A stretch of 64,000 nucleotides of DNA, taken from contig OZ245752.1 of the NCBI GenBank assembly GCA_965227455.1, forward strand, positions 620,001-684,000. Reading direction: 5' to 3'. The notes beneath the pieces are model-generated. The model saw only the letters and a list, made by a program, of their open reading frames with translations. It did no database searches and was not told the DNA's origin. The position numbers were made by a program, and so were the translations under genes. This document shows, in pieces, positions 54,060 to 61,965 of this stretch. Position 1 is the first letter of the stretch. Each line of letters opens with the position of its first letter. Source of the DNA: JABDIP01 sp965227455. GTDB lineage: Bacteria; Pseudomonadota; Alphaproteobacteria; DSM-16000; Inquilinaceae.

Positions 54060-54524
54060 ATGGCCAGCCTTCTGGACAGCGGCGTTCGCTCCCGCGGCGT
54101 GGGTAAATCCGCGAGCGCCTATCGGACCATCAGCGAGGTGTCCGACGAGCTCTCGGTTCCGCAGCACGTCCTGCGGTTCTGGGAAACCAAGTTCAGCCAG
54201 GTGCGGCCGCTGAAGCGCGGCGGCGGACGGCGCTACTACCGGCCGGAAGACATCGACCTGCTGCGGCAGATCCAGAAGCTGCTGTATGAGGATGGCTACA
54301 CCATCAAGGGCGTCCAGCGGCTTCTGCGCGAGGGCAAGGCGCGGACGTCGGTGCCCAAGCCGGCCAGCAACCCGCCGGAGCGCCATACGCCGCCGGTTCC
54401 GGAAATCCCGGATCAGGCCGAGGCCGCCAGTGGCGAATGCCTGCCGGAGCCGCTGCGCGACGAATTGCGGTCGTTGTTGAACGAACTCAGGCAGTTGCGC
54501 GCCGCTTTGTCGAGCCAGGGTTAG
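54060..54524 (+). CDS. MerR family transcriptional regulator
   Basis: 154 residues. N-terminal MerR winged helix: YRTISEVSDELSVPQHVLRF, WETKFSQVRPLKRGGGRRYY, EDIDLLRQIQKLLYEDGYTI. A short coiled C-terminus follows (LRSLLNELRQLRAALSS). No cysteine effector site. Commonly found after ihfA in alphaproteobacteria; targets unknown. Confidence 0.93.
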   Translation: MASLLDSGVRSRGVGKSASAYRTISEVSDELSVPQHVLRFWETKFSQVRPLKRGGGRRYYRPEDIDLLRQIQKLLYEDGYTIKGVQRLLREGKARTSVPKPASNPPERHTPPVPEIPDQAEAASGECLPEPLRDELRSLLNELRQLRAALSSQG

Positions 54525-54638
54525 CGCGCATCGGGGCTAGCATTCGGATGGCCGAAACCGGCCGGACGGCGTTGCCTCGCCTCCGGTCGCGGCGTATAGT
54601 CCCGCCCGCCGTCGGTCCTGACATCGGCGGCGCTTTGT

Positions 54639-54715
54639 CGGAGCGTGGCGCAGTCTGGTAGCGCACTTGTCTGGGGGACAAGGGGTCGTGGGTTCGAATC
54701 CCGCCGCTCCGACCA
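54639..54715 (+). tRNA. tRNA-Pro (GGG)
   Basis: 77 nt including encoded CCA. Acceptor stem CGGAGCG/CGCTCCG, anticodon stem CTTGT/ACAAG with loop CTGGGGG (anticodon GGG), T-loop GGTTCGAATCC. A TTTTT run follows directly (54716-54720) and should stop transcription. Confidence 0.97.
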
Positions 54716-54766
54716 TTTTTCAGCCGATATAGTGTCTGAGTCGACATGCGGGCGCCCGCCGCGTGC

Positions 54767-55273
54767 CTAGAGCACGATATCCGCATGGCCGCGCCAGGCG
54801 GAATGGTGGTCGAATTCGGGGGCGTGCGACCAGGCCAGCATCAGGTGGACCGAACGGCTTGGCGAAAGATCCGGCATCGTGCCATCGGCACTCGAATGCG
54901 GCAGGCTGAACGAGAGCCTTGAGCGACCGTTGACGAAGCTGCCGCCCAGGTCGCCAAGGCCGGCCGGATGTCCGGTGACGTCCTCGACCGGCCGATGATC
55001 CGGCGGCTGGGCGATATGAACTTCGGCACGAAGCGGAACGTGGGCAACAGCCGCGATGACGAAGCAGGTGCCCCTGAGCCTGCGGTCTTCATTGAAGCCG
55101 GCGGCGAGCCAGCCGGTGCCCGGTGCGGACAGGTGGCCGTGCAGGCGGCCCGCCCTGTGGCGCCAGGCGAATTCCATGTCCCCGAGCGCGAAGGTCCGCG
55201 CGCCCTCGGCGCCGGCGGCCATGGGGGCGATCGAACTCGCGGCTGCGGAAACCAGGAGCATGCGACGACGCAT
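54767..55273 (-). CDS. Exported DOMON-domain protein
   Basis: 168 residues. Signal peptide about residues 1-22 (MLLVSAAASSIAPMAAGA). The rest resembles a small DOMON domain: MEFAWRHRAGRLHGHLSAPG, GWLAAGFNEDRRLRGTCFV, and near the end HLMLAWSHAPEFDHHSAWR. DOMON domains bind heme or sugars; candidate Met and His ligands are present, but the ligand cannot be told. A 43-bp palindrome ends 9 bp before the ATG. Confidence 0.75.
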   Translation of the reverse strand: MRRRMLLVSAAASSIAPMAAGAEGARTFALGDMEFAWRHRAGRLHGHLSAPGTGWLAAGFNEDRRLRGTCFVIAAVAHVPLRAEVHIAQPPDHRPVEDVTGHPAGLGDLGGSFVNGRSRLSFSLPHSSADGTMPDLSPSRSVHLMLAWSHAPEFDHHSAWRGHADIVL

Positions 55274-55282
55274 GGCGGAGGT

Positions 55283-55325
55283 CCTCGAAGTATTTAGTCA
55301 AGCGACTTGACTTTATACTTCGAGG
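55283..55325. promoter_or_regulatory. 43-bp interrupted palindrome before the DOMON gene
   Basis: CCTCGAAGTAT (55283-55293) pairs with ATACTTCGAGG (55315-55325), and AGTCAAG (55296-55302) pairs with CTTGACT (55306-55312). Only the TT spacers and the CGA centre do not pair. Both strands contain TTGACT, a -35-like hexamer. Probably an operator or divergent promoter; a hairpin role is possible. Confidence 0.7.
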
Positions 55326-55401
55326 AAACGATTGACCAGCAAAACGGGGAGGGGAGAGTGCCTGGACGGCGCCTCTGCTAAGCCCGGCGGCGTGAAGCAC
55401 G

Positions 55402-55440
55402 AACAAAAGAAGACTGCGCGGCACCTATGGCACCGCGCAG
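55402..55440 (-). terminator. Terminator of the unknown two-gene operon
   Basis: CTGCGCGG at 55414-55421 pairs with CCGCGCAG at 55433-55440, followed on the minus strand by TCTTCTTTTGTTC. It lies 31 nt after the stop at 55472. Confidence 0.75.
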
Positions 55441-55471
55441 CCTCGGTATAGCGGCAGTCAAAAGGTGATTC

Positions 55472-55792
55472 TTACTTCGGCGTCCGCCGGGCGCGCCAGA
55501 GCAGCCGGCGCCATTCCGCGTTGCGCGGCTCCACATCGTCGGGCCAGCCGACCGCCATCGCCGCTTCCAGGGCGTTGGCCAGGTTCAGGATCATGGCGCG
55601 GTTGCGGTCGGTGGCGTCCTGATAGCCCTTCCGATAGGCGGCGATCTCCGGCCGCGGCGCGGCTTGTGCCGCGCGCACGGTGGCTGCGAAGCGGTTCGGC
55701 GCCTTGGCCTTGAGTCCCAGGGCCGGCGGCGGCCGCCGCACTTCGGAGGCGGCGAGGTCCTTGGCCGGACGGGTTCGACGCTGCATATGCAT
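55472..55792 (-). CDS. Small protein of unknown function
   Basis: 106 residues from the ATG at 55792, which overlaps the stop of the upstream gene (TGATG). Basic, no signal peptide. N-terminal half is likely disordered (RPAKDLAASEVRRPPPALG). The C-terminal half is probably helical (EIAAYRKGYQDATDRNRAMI, NLANALEAAMAV) and ends WRRLLWRARRTPK. I recognise no family. The coupled start, the upstream gene and a terminator 31 nt downstream support a real operon. Confidence 0.6.
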   Translation of the reverse strand: MHMQRRTRPAKDLAASEVRRPPPALGLKAKAPNRFAATVRAAQAAPRPEIAAYRKGYQDATDRNRAMILNLANALEAAMAVGWPDDVEPRNAEWRRLLWRARRTPK

Positions 55793-56100
55793 CAGGCCTT
55801 GCCTCCCGGCGCCAATACGCAGGTCTGGCGCGTCTGCAACAGCCGCTCGGCCGCCCGGCGGCGGCGCTGCCACAGCGCATAGGTCTCGAAGTCGCCGGCT
55901 GCCAGCCCGGCATCGGCGCGCAGGCTGATGTGGAACAGCGCGTCATCGCCGAACCGCGACACCAGTTTGGACGCCGATTGCGTCGCCCGGCAGCCATATT
56001 GCGCCCGGCGGCGGAAGCGGTGCTGCCGTGACCTGGCAGCGGCGCTGCGCTCCGCGACACTTGCCAAGGGTGTCGTCATAAACGAGCCGATCTTCCGCAT
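55792..56100 (-). CDS. Small protein of unknown function
   Basis: 102 residues, Arg-rich and probably helical (VAERSAAARSRQHRFRRRAQ, FETYALWQRRRRAAERLLQ), no signal peptide. SD GGAAGGG precedes the ATG at 56100. First gene of a two-gene operon coupled by TGATG. The family is not recognised. The preceding 300 bp are AT-rich and could hold its promoter. Confidence 0.6.
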   Translation of the reverse strand: MRKIGSFMTTPLASVAERSAAARSRQHRFRRRAQYGCRATQSASKLVSRFGDDALFHISLRADAGLAAGDFETYALWQRRRRAAERLLQTRQTCVLAPGGKA

Positions 56101-56437
56101 CCCAAGACCCTTCCTGGTTCCTTAACACGGTTAGCAGAGTATTAATCGAAAACGGGCCGAATGTAAAGAAATAATGTCGTATTGTACGGAAGTTTCAGAC
56201 CTTATTAACTATAAACATTAACTTCCGTTAATTTCGATTAACTGGTTCCGAAGTCGGTTTTCGAGATTTCTAGTTGAGGAAAGAGGTGCTTTCCTTTGTC
56301 CGAATCCGCCCTTCATATACTTGTCGTCACCACCCTTTCAAGCCCCGGTTTCCCACCGGAACCCGGCGGAAAAAATGGCCCTGATCTGGGGTGATCAGGG
56401 CCTCTTCCATGCCAGGAAAACCCGCTTTGGTGCGTCG
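56101..56437. other. AT-rich intergenic region
   Basis: 337 bp. The stretch at about 56120-56290 is markedly AT-rich and upstream of the unknown two-gene operon. The terminator of the pilin-like gene occupies 56371-56402. No further gene is supported. Confidence 0.5.
56371..56402 (-). terminator. Rho-independent terminator of the pilin-like gene
   Basis: Perfect 10-bp stem GGCCCTGATC (56377-56386) with GATCAGGGCC (56393-56402), 6-nt loop, followed on the minus strand by ATTTTTT. It begins 35 nt after the stop at 56438. Confidence 0.9.
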
Positions 56438-56617
56438 TCAGGAACCCCGCCGACGAACCCTGACCTTGGCGGCCACGCGGTTTTGGGGGTTGAGAAGAGT
56501 AAAGACCTGGCCAATGACCAGGAGCAGGGCAGCCCCTATAACCGGGACGAGAAGAGCGAACTCCGCCGAGATGCTTCCGGAATCGTCGGACAGGAATTCA
56601 CGCATTCCGCTACCCAT
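56438..56617 (-). CDS. Flp/TadE-like type IVb pilin microprotein
   Basis: 59 residues, reading MGSGMREFLSDDSGSISAEF then ALLVPVIGAALLLVIGQVFT and LLNPQNRVAAKV, ending RVRRRGS. The junction G14-SISA-EF has the prepilin-peptidase pattern of Flp and TadE/F proteins: Gly before the cut and Glu at +5 followed by an aromatic. A single hydrophobic helix of about 22 residues follows at once. Size fits Flp pilins (50-70). GGAGAG is 8 nt before the ATG, and a strong terminator begins 35 nt after the stop, so it is a monocistronic gene. No tad genes are nearby. It could also be a TadE-like minor pseudopilin. Too short for a usual length cut-off. Confidence 0.75.
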   Translation of the reverse strand: MGSGMREFLSDDSGSISAEFALLVPVIGAALLLVIGQVFTLLNPQNRVAAKVRVRRRGS

Positions 56618-56631
56618 ATGGCACTCTCCAT

Positions 56632-56648
56632 TTGACCTTTTTGGTCAA
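56632..56648. promoter_or_regulatory. Short inverted repeat upstream of the pilin-like gene
   Basis: TTGACC (56632-56637) and GGTCAA (56643-56648) around a 5-T spacer, between the SD and an AT-rich promoter-like region. Possible operator. Confidence 0.4.
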
Positions 56649-56853
56649 TTATTCTTCAACTTTATCGAAAAACTCACTTTATGGCAATAGCTTAACCAGT
56701 TTTGTTAATATCTTTCTTGCGAAACGGCGGAATTCCGGGGTTTACACTTCGACACCCATAAGTCGAAAACAGGATATCCGGTGAAAACTCCATCGCGAGC
56801 GGACTTGTATTTGCCGGACGGGGCGGAGAAGTTTGTCGGGGGAGGATCGCGGA

Positions 56854-57558
56854 ATGCCAAATTCATTGACGGACGACCTGCTGGCGCAGCTCAGATCGTT
56901 CGATACGCCGACCATCTGCAACGCGCTCGAGGTCGCTAGGCCGGAATGCCGTGGCGAGGGCTTCACCACCCGGCCGCTGGTCTGCCTGAGGCCGCAGATG
57001 CCGCCGATCGTCGGCTATGCCCGGACCGCCACTATCCGCGCCGAACATCCGGCGAGCGACGATGCAGGCACAGTACGCCAGCGCCGGCTCGACTATTACG
57101 CCTATGTGGATGACGGGCCGAAGCCGTCGGTGATCGTCATCGAGGATCTCGATCCCGCGCCGGGCTTCGGATCGTTTTGGGGCGAGGTCCACAGCCATGT
57201 GCATCGCGGCCTGGGCGCTCTCGGCGTGGTCACCAATGGCAGCATCCGCGATCTGGACGACAATGCTGACGGTTTCCAGATGCTGGCCGGCCAGGTCGGC
57301 CCGTCGCATGCCTATGTCCGGATCGAGGAGTTCGGCCGGCCGGTGGAGGTCGCCGACATGATCGTGCGTTCCGGCGACCTGATCCATGCCGACCAGCACG
57401 GCGCCGTGGTGGTTCCCGAGGACGTCGCCGCCGACCTGCCGGCGATCATCGACCGGCTGGTCCGCAAGGAGGCGGTCATCATCGAGGCCAGCAAGCGCCC
57501 GGATTTCGGTTTCGAGATGCTGGCCCAGGCCATGCGCGACAGCGAGGATATCCATTGA
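56854..57558 (+). CDS. RraA-like family protein
   Basis: 234 residues from MPNSLTDDLL; GGAGG lies upstream. RraA/HMG-aldolase fold: SFDTPTICNALE, FGSFWGEVHSHVHRGLGALG, VVTNGSIRDLDD, and late GDLIHADQHGAVVVPEDV. Members are either RNase E inhibitors or 4-hydroxy-4-methyl-2-oxoglutarate/4-carboxy-4-hydroxy-2-oxoadipate aldolases. The conserved RD pair and metal-site region allow aldolase activity. It is next to a catabolic cluster with two other aldolase-type enzymes, which favours a metabolic role, but this is inference. Confidence 0.85.
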   Translation: MPNSLTDDLLAQLRSFDTPTICNALEVARPECRGEGFTTRPLVCLRPQMPPIVGYARTATIRAEHPASDDAGTVRQRRLDYYAYVDDGPKPSVIVIEDLDPAPGFGSFWGEVHSHVHRGLGALGVVTNGSIRDLDDNADGFQMLAGQVGPSHAYVRIEEFGRPVEVADMIVRSGDLIHADQHGAVVVPEDVAADLPAIIDRLVRKEAVIIEASKRPDFGFEMLAQAMRDSEDIH

Positions 57559-57575
57559 GGGCAGGGGCGGCGCCG

Positions 57576-57633
57576 GCCCTCACCCGGCTCGCTGCGCTCG
57601 CCACCCTCTCCCAGGGGGAGAGGGTTTTCATGC
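57576..57633. repeat. Dispersed repeat with terminator-like hairpin
   Basis: CCCTCACCCGGCTCGCTGCG... followed by CCCTCTCCC and GGGAGAGGG around a short loop and TTTTC (hairpin about 57604-57626). Same family as the 61816-61935 element. Between two convergent genes it may stop transcription of the RraA-like gene. Confidence 0.7.
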
Positions 57634-57637
57634 GCGC

Positions 57638-58279
57638 CTAAAGCAACCCCATCGCCCGGCGCATGGCGGTGGAGAGATGCGCCTCGATGGCCGCTGCCGC
57701 ACCGTCGGCGTCGGCGCGTCGGCAGGCGTCGATCACTGCCAGGTGTTCGTCCATGGCGTCGAGCAGATTGCCGGCGGTCAGCATCCCGGAATCCAGCCGG
57801 ATCAGGCGGATGCGGTCGCTGTTGGCCTTATGGGTGTTCCAGATGAGGGTGTTGTCCAGGCAGGCGACAAGGGTGTCGTGCAGGCTCCAATCGACGGCCT
57901 GGGCGGAGTCCAGCAGGGCCTCGTCGATGCCGGATCGGGCGCGGGCGACGATGTCCCGGTGCGCGGCCTCCAGCGCCGCCAGATCGCCATCTGGCGCGCT
58001 CTCCGCAAAGCGCCGCGCCGCCGCCGTCTCGATCAGGACACGCAGGCCGAAGGCGTCGCGGATCAGCTTCGGGTTGGCCTCGGCCAGGCGGATGCCCCGC
58101 TGCGGGATCATCTCCACCAGCCCCTCGGATTCCAGCTTCTGCAGCGCCTCGCGCATCGGGCCCAGAGGCACGCCGGTCAGGGTGACCAGCTCGCGCTGGG
58201 AGACGAACTGGCCGGGGCGCAGATCCTTGGCATAGAGATGGGTCTTGAAGGCGCGATAGGCCTGTTCGCTCAGCTTCAC
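57638..58279 (-). CDS. GntR family regulator (FCD type)
   Basis: 213 residues from a GTG. N-terminal winged helix: GQFVSQRELVTLTGVPLGPM, REALQKLESEGLVEMIPQRG. The C-terminal helical FCD domain (DAFGLRVLIETAAARRFAE, WSLHDTLV, HLAVIDACRRAD) senses a small acid. Last gene of the minus-strand operon with PhyH and aldolase genes; it probably controls the whole cluster. Confidence 0.92.
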   Translation of the reverse strand: MKLSEQAYRAFKTHLYAKDLRPGQFVSQRELVTLTGVPLGPMREALQKLESEGLVEMIPQRGIRLAEANPKLIRDAFGLRVLIETAAARRFAESAPDGDLAALEAAHRDIVARARSGIDEALLDSAQAVDWSLHDTLVACLDNTLIWNTHKANSDRIRLIRLDSGMLTAGNLLDAMDEHLAVIDACRRADADGAAAAIEAHLSTAMRRAMGLL

Positions 58280-58292
58280 GGATCGACGGCCC

Positions 58293-59198
58293 TCATCGGC
58301 GGAACGGTTCGGCGGTCAACGGTCGGGCGGCGCTCAGCCCGCCATAGCCGAGCCCGCCATGGCCGGGCGGCTCGGCGCCGAACCAGCGTTGGTCGATTGC
58401 ATCGGCCGCCGGCTGGTAGCGCGCGTCGCAGGAAAGGCGGACCCGGCGCCGGGGCGAATGGTTGTCGAACGAGCCGTGCAGGGTGAACGGGCCGAACAGC
58501 ACGACATCGCCCGGCGCGAAATCGGCGGTGAGCAGCCGGGTGCCGTACCGCTCGGCGATCGTCACCGGGTCGTCGGAGAAGGATCCGGAGCGGCCCTTGT
58601 CCCGGTCGACATCCAGCCCGCGGTATTCGGCGATCAGATCCTCGAACCGGTGCCCGCCCTCCACGATCAGCAGCGGGCCGTCATGGAGCGGCACCGGGCC
58701 GAGCGGTATCCAGACCGTCATCACCCGCTGCGAACCCCGGTTCATGTAGACATGGTCGAAATGCAGCGGGCTCGCCCGGCCGACCGGGGTCGGTCGTAGC
58801 CAGAGGAAATCGAAGGCCCGTGCCGGTTCTCCGAACAGACCTGCAGCAAGTTGGCGGAGCTCCGGCCCGTGGCTGACCCGCCGCAGCGCCGGCCCCTCGC
58901 AGATGCCTTTAAGGAAACGGCCGGGATCGCCGGCGAGGTCGGCGCGCCGGCTGGTTCCCGTGGCGATGCCGTCCTCCGCCGGTTCGCGGATCTCGCCGAC
59001 CGCGGCGAGCTGCCCGAAGACCTCGCGTCGGGCCGCCATGACCCGGTCGGGATCCAGGGCGCCCGGCATGTAAAGATACCCGTCCGCCTCCAGCCGCGCG
59101 TTCCACGCCGCCGCGTCGCCATCGACCGGGCTGCGACGCAACGGCCCACGCAGGGGGCCGGGCACCGACCGGCCGGCGATGTGCGCGGTCTTGGCCAT
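58293..59198 (-). CDS. Phytanoyl-CoA dioxygenase (PhyH) family protein
   Basis: 301 residues. Fe(II)/2-oxoglutarate oxygenase fold with HFDHVY as the HxD pair and the distal His in FTLHGSFDNHS. LEADGYLYMPGALD at the start and DGPLLIVEGGH in the core are typical of PhyH. The substrate is unknown. The ATG overlaps the aldolase stop (TGATG), and the GntR gene starts 13 bp after its stop, so it belongs to the catabolic operon. Confidence 0.9.
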   Translation of the reverse strand: MAKTAHIAGRSVPGPLRGPLRRSPVDGDAAAWNARLEADGYLYMPGALDPDRVMAARREVFGQLAAVGEIREPAEDGIATGTSRRADLAGDPGRFLKGICEGPALRRVSHGPELRQLAAGLFGEPARAFDFLWLRPTPVGRASPLHFDHVYMNRGSQRVMTVWIPLGPVPLHDGPLLIVEGGHRFEDLIAEYRGLDVDRDKGRSGSFSDDPVTIAERYGTRLLTADFAPGDVVLFGPFTLHGSFDNHSPRRRVRLSCDARYQPAADAIDQRWFGAEPPGHGGLGYGGLSAARPLTAEPFRR

Positions 59199-60094
59199 CA
59201 CCCGACCCGCGCCACCCGCATGGCCGCCGCCAGCGCCTCGATATCCTCGCGCCGCAGGGCGACAAGGGGCGGACGGACGCGGACCCAGTCGGGATCGCCG
59301 GTGGCCGCCGCCGTCATCGCCTTCAGCGCCGGGATCACCGGCAGGCGGTCGAAGGCGTTGGCCAGTGCGGTCACCGCCGATTGCAGGCTGTTGCTTCCGT
59401 CGCCGGGCGCGGCATCGCAGAGCCGCCGCAGCAGGTCCGGCACCACATTGGCGAGGCCGCAGATCGTTCCTGCGCCGCCGGCGGCAATGGCCCGCGCGAT
59501 GTCCGGCTCATGCCCGACCAGCACGTCCAGCGCCCCGCGTTGTGCGATCAGTCGGTCGGTGTAGCCCCAGTCGCCCGAGCTGTCCTTGATCGCGTACACC
59601 GCCTCCGGGAAGGCGTCGGCCAGCCGCCGCACCACTTCCAAGGCCACCGGCACGCCGCTCACCGCCGGAATGTGATAGAGCACGAGACGCGGGGCCACGC
59701 CGGCGCAGCGCTCCAGGATGCGGGCATAGGCCGTGAACACCCCGTCATCGGTCACCTGGTCGAAGAAGAAGGGCGGCATGATCAACTGGCCGGCACAGCC
59801 GGCGGCGGCCGCATGCCGGGTCAGCCGGATGGTGTCGGGCAGGGCGGCACAGCCGGTTCCGACGATCAGCCGCGCCGGATCGAAGCCACGGGAGAGCAAA
59901 TCGTCCAGCACGGCGATGCGCTCCTCGACACTGAAGGACGGCCCCTCGCCGGTGGTGCCGAACAGGGCGATCCCGTCGCAGCCGGCCTCCAGCAATCCGG
60001 TGCAATGCGCGTGCAGCCGGCCGACATCGACGCCCAGGCCTTGGTCCAACGGCGTGGGGACGGCGGCATGGAGCTGTGCTCTAGCGGTCGACAT
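59198..60094 (-). CDS. Dihydrodipicolinate synthase family aldolase 1
   Basis: 298 residues from MSTARAQLHA; GGGGATC upstream. TIM barrel with all family catalytic parts: GTTGEG, LYHIP (Tyr) and the Schiff-base Lys in YAIKDSSGD. It could be an N-acetylneuraminate lyase-like, keto-sugar acid or hydroxyproline-pathway enzyme; true DapA is less likely given the operon with PhyH, GntR and a TRAP transporter. Confidence 0.92.
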   Translation of the reverse strand: MSTARAQLHAAVPTPLDQGLGVDVGRLHAHCTGLLEAGCDGIALFGTTGEGPSFSVEERIAVLDDLLSRGFDPARLIVGTGCAALPDTIRLTRHAAAAGCAGQLIMPPFFFDQVTDDGVFTAYARILERCAGVAPRLVLYHIPAVSGVPVALEVVRRLADAFPEAVYAIKDSSGDWGYTDRLIAQRGALDVLVGHEPDIARAIAAGGAGTICGLANVVPDLLRRLCDAAPGDGSNSLQSAVTALANAFDRLPVIPALKAMTAAATGDPDWVRVRPPLVALRREDIEALAAAMRVARVG

Positions 60095-60161
60095 CCAGGT
60101 GATCCCCGCCCTTCGAAAATCGCGAAACCCTACGGGCGCAGTCCGTCCCGGCGGCGATGGT

Positions 60162-60189
60162 ACTGATTGCACACTGATATGTCACTGAT
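60162..60189. promoter_or_regulatory. Three ACTGAT repeats at 11-bp spacing
   Basis: ACTGAT at 60162-60167, 60173-60178 and 60184-60189, each preceded by T or C, in the 189-bp divergent promoter region between the aldolase operon and the TRAP genes. The regular spacing, about one helical turn, suggests a multimeric regulator site. Confidence 0.55.
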
Positions 60190-60283
60190 CTTTTAGCCGC
60201 TTGTCAGGTGGAATCCCCGATGGCATCATCAATTTCCGTTCAAGAGGCCGAAGGGCCCATTCGGCTCAAAAGGGGAGGACATC

Positions 60284-61303
60284 ATGACCGTATTCGGGAC
60301 TTTGCATCGCCGCGCCTTGGCCGCTGCGGCGATTGCCGGCGTGGCTTCGCTGGCCGTCTTTGCCGCACCGGCGCCGGCCGCGGCGGAACCGATCGAGATC
60401 CGCATTTCGACGCCGGCGGTGCCGGGGGATTCCCACGCCGAGATGCTGTACGTCTTCAAGGAATGGCTTGAGCGGTCGGCACCGGACGAATTCGACGTCC
60501 AGGTCTTCCTCAACGCCACCCTGTTCGCCCAGGGCACCGAGCCTGCCGCCATGCAGCGCGGCAATCTGGAGATGGCGCTGATCTCCGCACAGGACATCGC
60601 CAAGGAGCTGCCGGAATACTCGATCTTCACCGCCGGCTACCTGATCCGCGATCCGGACCATCAGCAGTCGGTGTTCGGTGGACCGATCGGGGCGGAGTTC
60701 TATGAGAAGGTCAATGAGGTGATGGGCATCCAGATCCTGGACGTGGCCTATCTCGGCACCCGCCAGCTCAACCTGCGCGATGTGCGCGACGTGAAGACCC
60801 CGGCCGATCTGGACGGCGTCAATCTGCGCATGCCGGGCTCCGACACCTGGCAGTTCCTGGGGCGGGCGCTGGGCGCAAACCCGACGCCGCTGGCCTTCGG
60901 CGAGGTCTATACCGCGCTGCAGACCGGCGCCATCGACGGCCAGGACAATCCGCTGCCGACCGACAAGGCGGCGGGCTTTTACGAAGTCACCGAGCAGATC
61001 GTGCTGACCGGCCATCTGGTCGACGGCGTGTTCTTCTCCATGGCCGGGTCGACCTGGGACGACCTTGACCTGCGGCAGAAATCGCTGGTCGAGGCGGCGG
61101 CGGCCGCGGCCGTCCGGTTCAACAACGAGAACCGGCTGCGGGCCGAGCAGGAGCTGCTCGACTTCTTCGCCGCGGAAGGGCTGACCATCACCACGCCGGA
61201 TGTCGATGCTTTCCGGACCCAGGTGCAAGAGGCCTATCTGAATTCAGAGTATTCAGAGACCTGGCCGGACGGGCTCATCGATCGCATCAACGCGACCGAG
61301 TGA
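60284..61303 (+). CDS. TRAP transporter substrate-binding protein, DctP family
   Basis: 339 residues. Signal peptide about residues 1-34 (ending PAPAAAEP). DctP features: LNATLFAQGTEPAAMQRGNL, the conserved Arg region VNLRMPGSDTWQFLGRALG that binds the substrate carboxylate, and AIDGQDNPLPTD. It binds an organic acid in the periplasm. GGGGAGGAC is upstream. First gene of the transporter operon. Confidence 0.93.
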   Translation: MTVFGTLHRRALAAAAIAGVASLAVFAAPAPAAAEPIEIRISTPAVPGDSHAEMLYVFKEWLERSAPDEFDVQVFLNATLFAQGTEPAAMQRGNLEMALISAQDIAKELPEYSIFTAGYLIRDPDHQQSVFGGPIGAEFYEKVNEVMGIQILDVAYLGTRQLNLRDVRDVKTPADLDGVNLRMPGSDTWQFLGRALGANPTPLAFGEVYTALQTGAIDGQDNPLPTDKAAGFYEVTEQIVLTGHLVDGVFFSMAGSTWDDLDLRQKSLVEAAAAAAVRFNNENRLRAEQELLDFFAAEGLTITTPDVDAFRTQVQEAYLNSEYSETWPDGLIDRINATE

Positions 61304-61316
61304 CCGGTCGTCGGCG

Positions 61317-61793
61317 GTGCGCCCGCTGCGGATAGCGAGCCGGGGCGCCGAACTGGTCGGGGCGGCGATCTTCGCCACCATGTTCGGCGCCTTCCTGCTG
61401 CAGATCTTCATGCGCTACGTGGTCAACCAGCCGCTGGGCTGGACCCTGGAACTATGCATGGTCGCCTATCTATGGCTGGTGTTCTGGGGCTGCGCCTTCC
61501 TGCTCAGGGAGCGCGACCACATCGCCTTCAACATCGCCTACCACGCGGCACCGCCGCCGGTGCGCCGCATACTGGCGGCGGTGAGCGCGGTGGTGCTGGC
61601 GGCGGCGATGATCGCCGCCCTGCCGGCCACCTTCGACTTCGTCAGCTTCATGGGCCGCACCAGCACCTGGGTCCTGCACATCCGCTTCGACCTGCTGTTC
61701 TCGATCTTCCTGGTCTTCATGGCGGCCGTCGCGATCCGCCAGCTGATCCACCTGCGGCAGCTGTTCGGCGCCGACTGGCAAAAGCACCTTTGA
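61317..61793 (+). CDS. TRAP transporter small membrane subunit, DctQ family
   Basis: 158 residues from a GTG at 61317, four predicted transmembrane helices. MRYVVNQPLGWTLELCMVAYL and WGCAFLLRERDHIAFNI are typical of DctQ. Works with the large subunit at 61966. It is 13 bp after the binding-protein gene. Confidence 0.92.
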   Translation: MRPLRIASRGAELVGAAIFATMFGAFLLQIFMRYVVNQPLGWTLELCMVAYLWLVFWGCAFLLRERDHIAFNIAYHAAPPPVRRILAAVSAVVLAAAMIAALPATFDFVSFMGRTSTWVLHIRFDLLFSIFLVFMAAVAIRQLIHLRQLFGADWQKHL

Positions 61794-61815
61794 CCGACCG
61801 GACTGCAGGAAGACC

Positions 61816-61935
61816 CCTCTCCCCTCGTGGGAGAGGGAGGGTGAGTGGGCTAACCGAGAGTCTTCGCGCGGCCGACGCCGCGCGACCCCTCACCCGGCAC
61901 GCTTCGCGTGCCGACCTCTCCCACAAGGGGAGAGG
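61816..61935. repeat. Inverted repeat element within the TRAP operon
   Basis: 21-bp arms 61816-61836 and 61915-61935 (CCTCTCCC.TCGTGGGAGAGG type, one mismatch), each also self-complementary. A CGGCACGC/GCGTGCCG hairpin lies at about 61895-61913. Related to the repeat at 57576-57633. It separates dctQ from dctM by 172 bp, so dctM may be expressed less than the upstream genes or depend on readthrough. Confidence 0.8.
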
Positions 61936-61965
61936 TGATCTTGGGAATTCCGGGCGGATTGCAAT

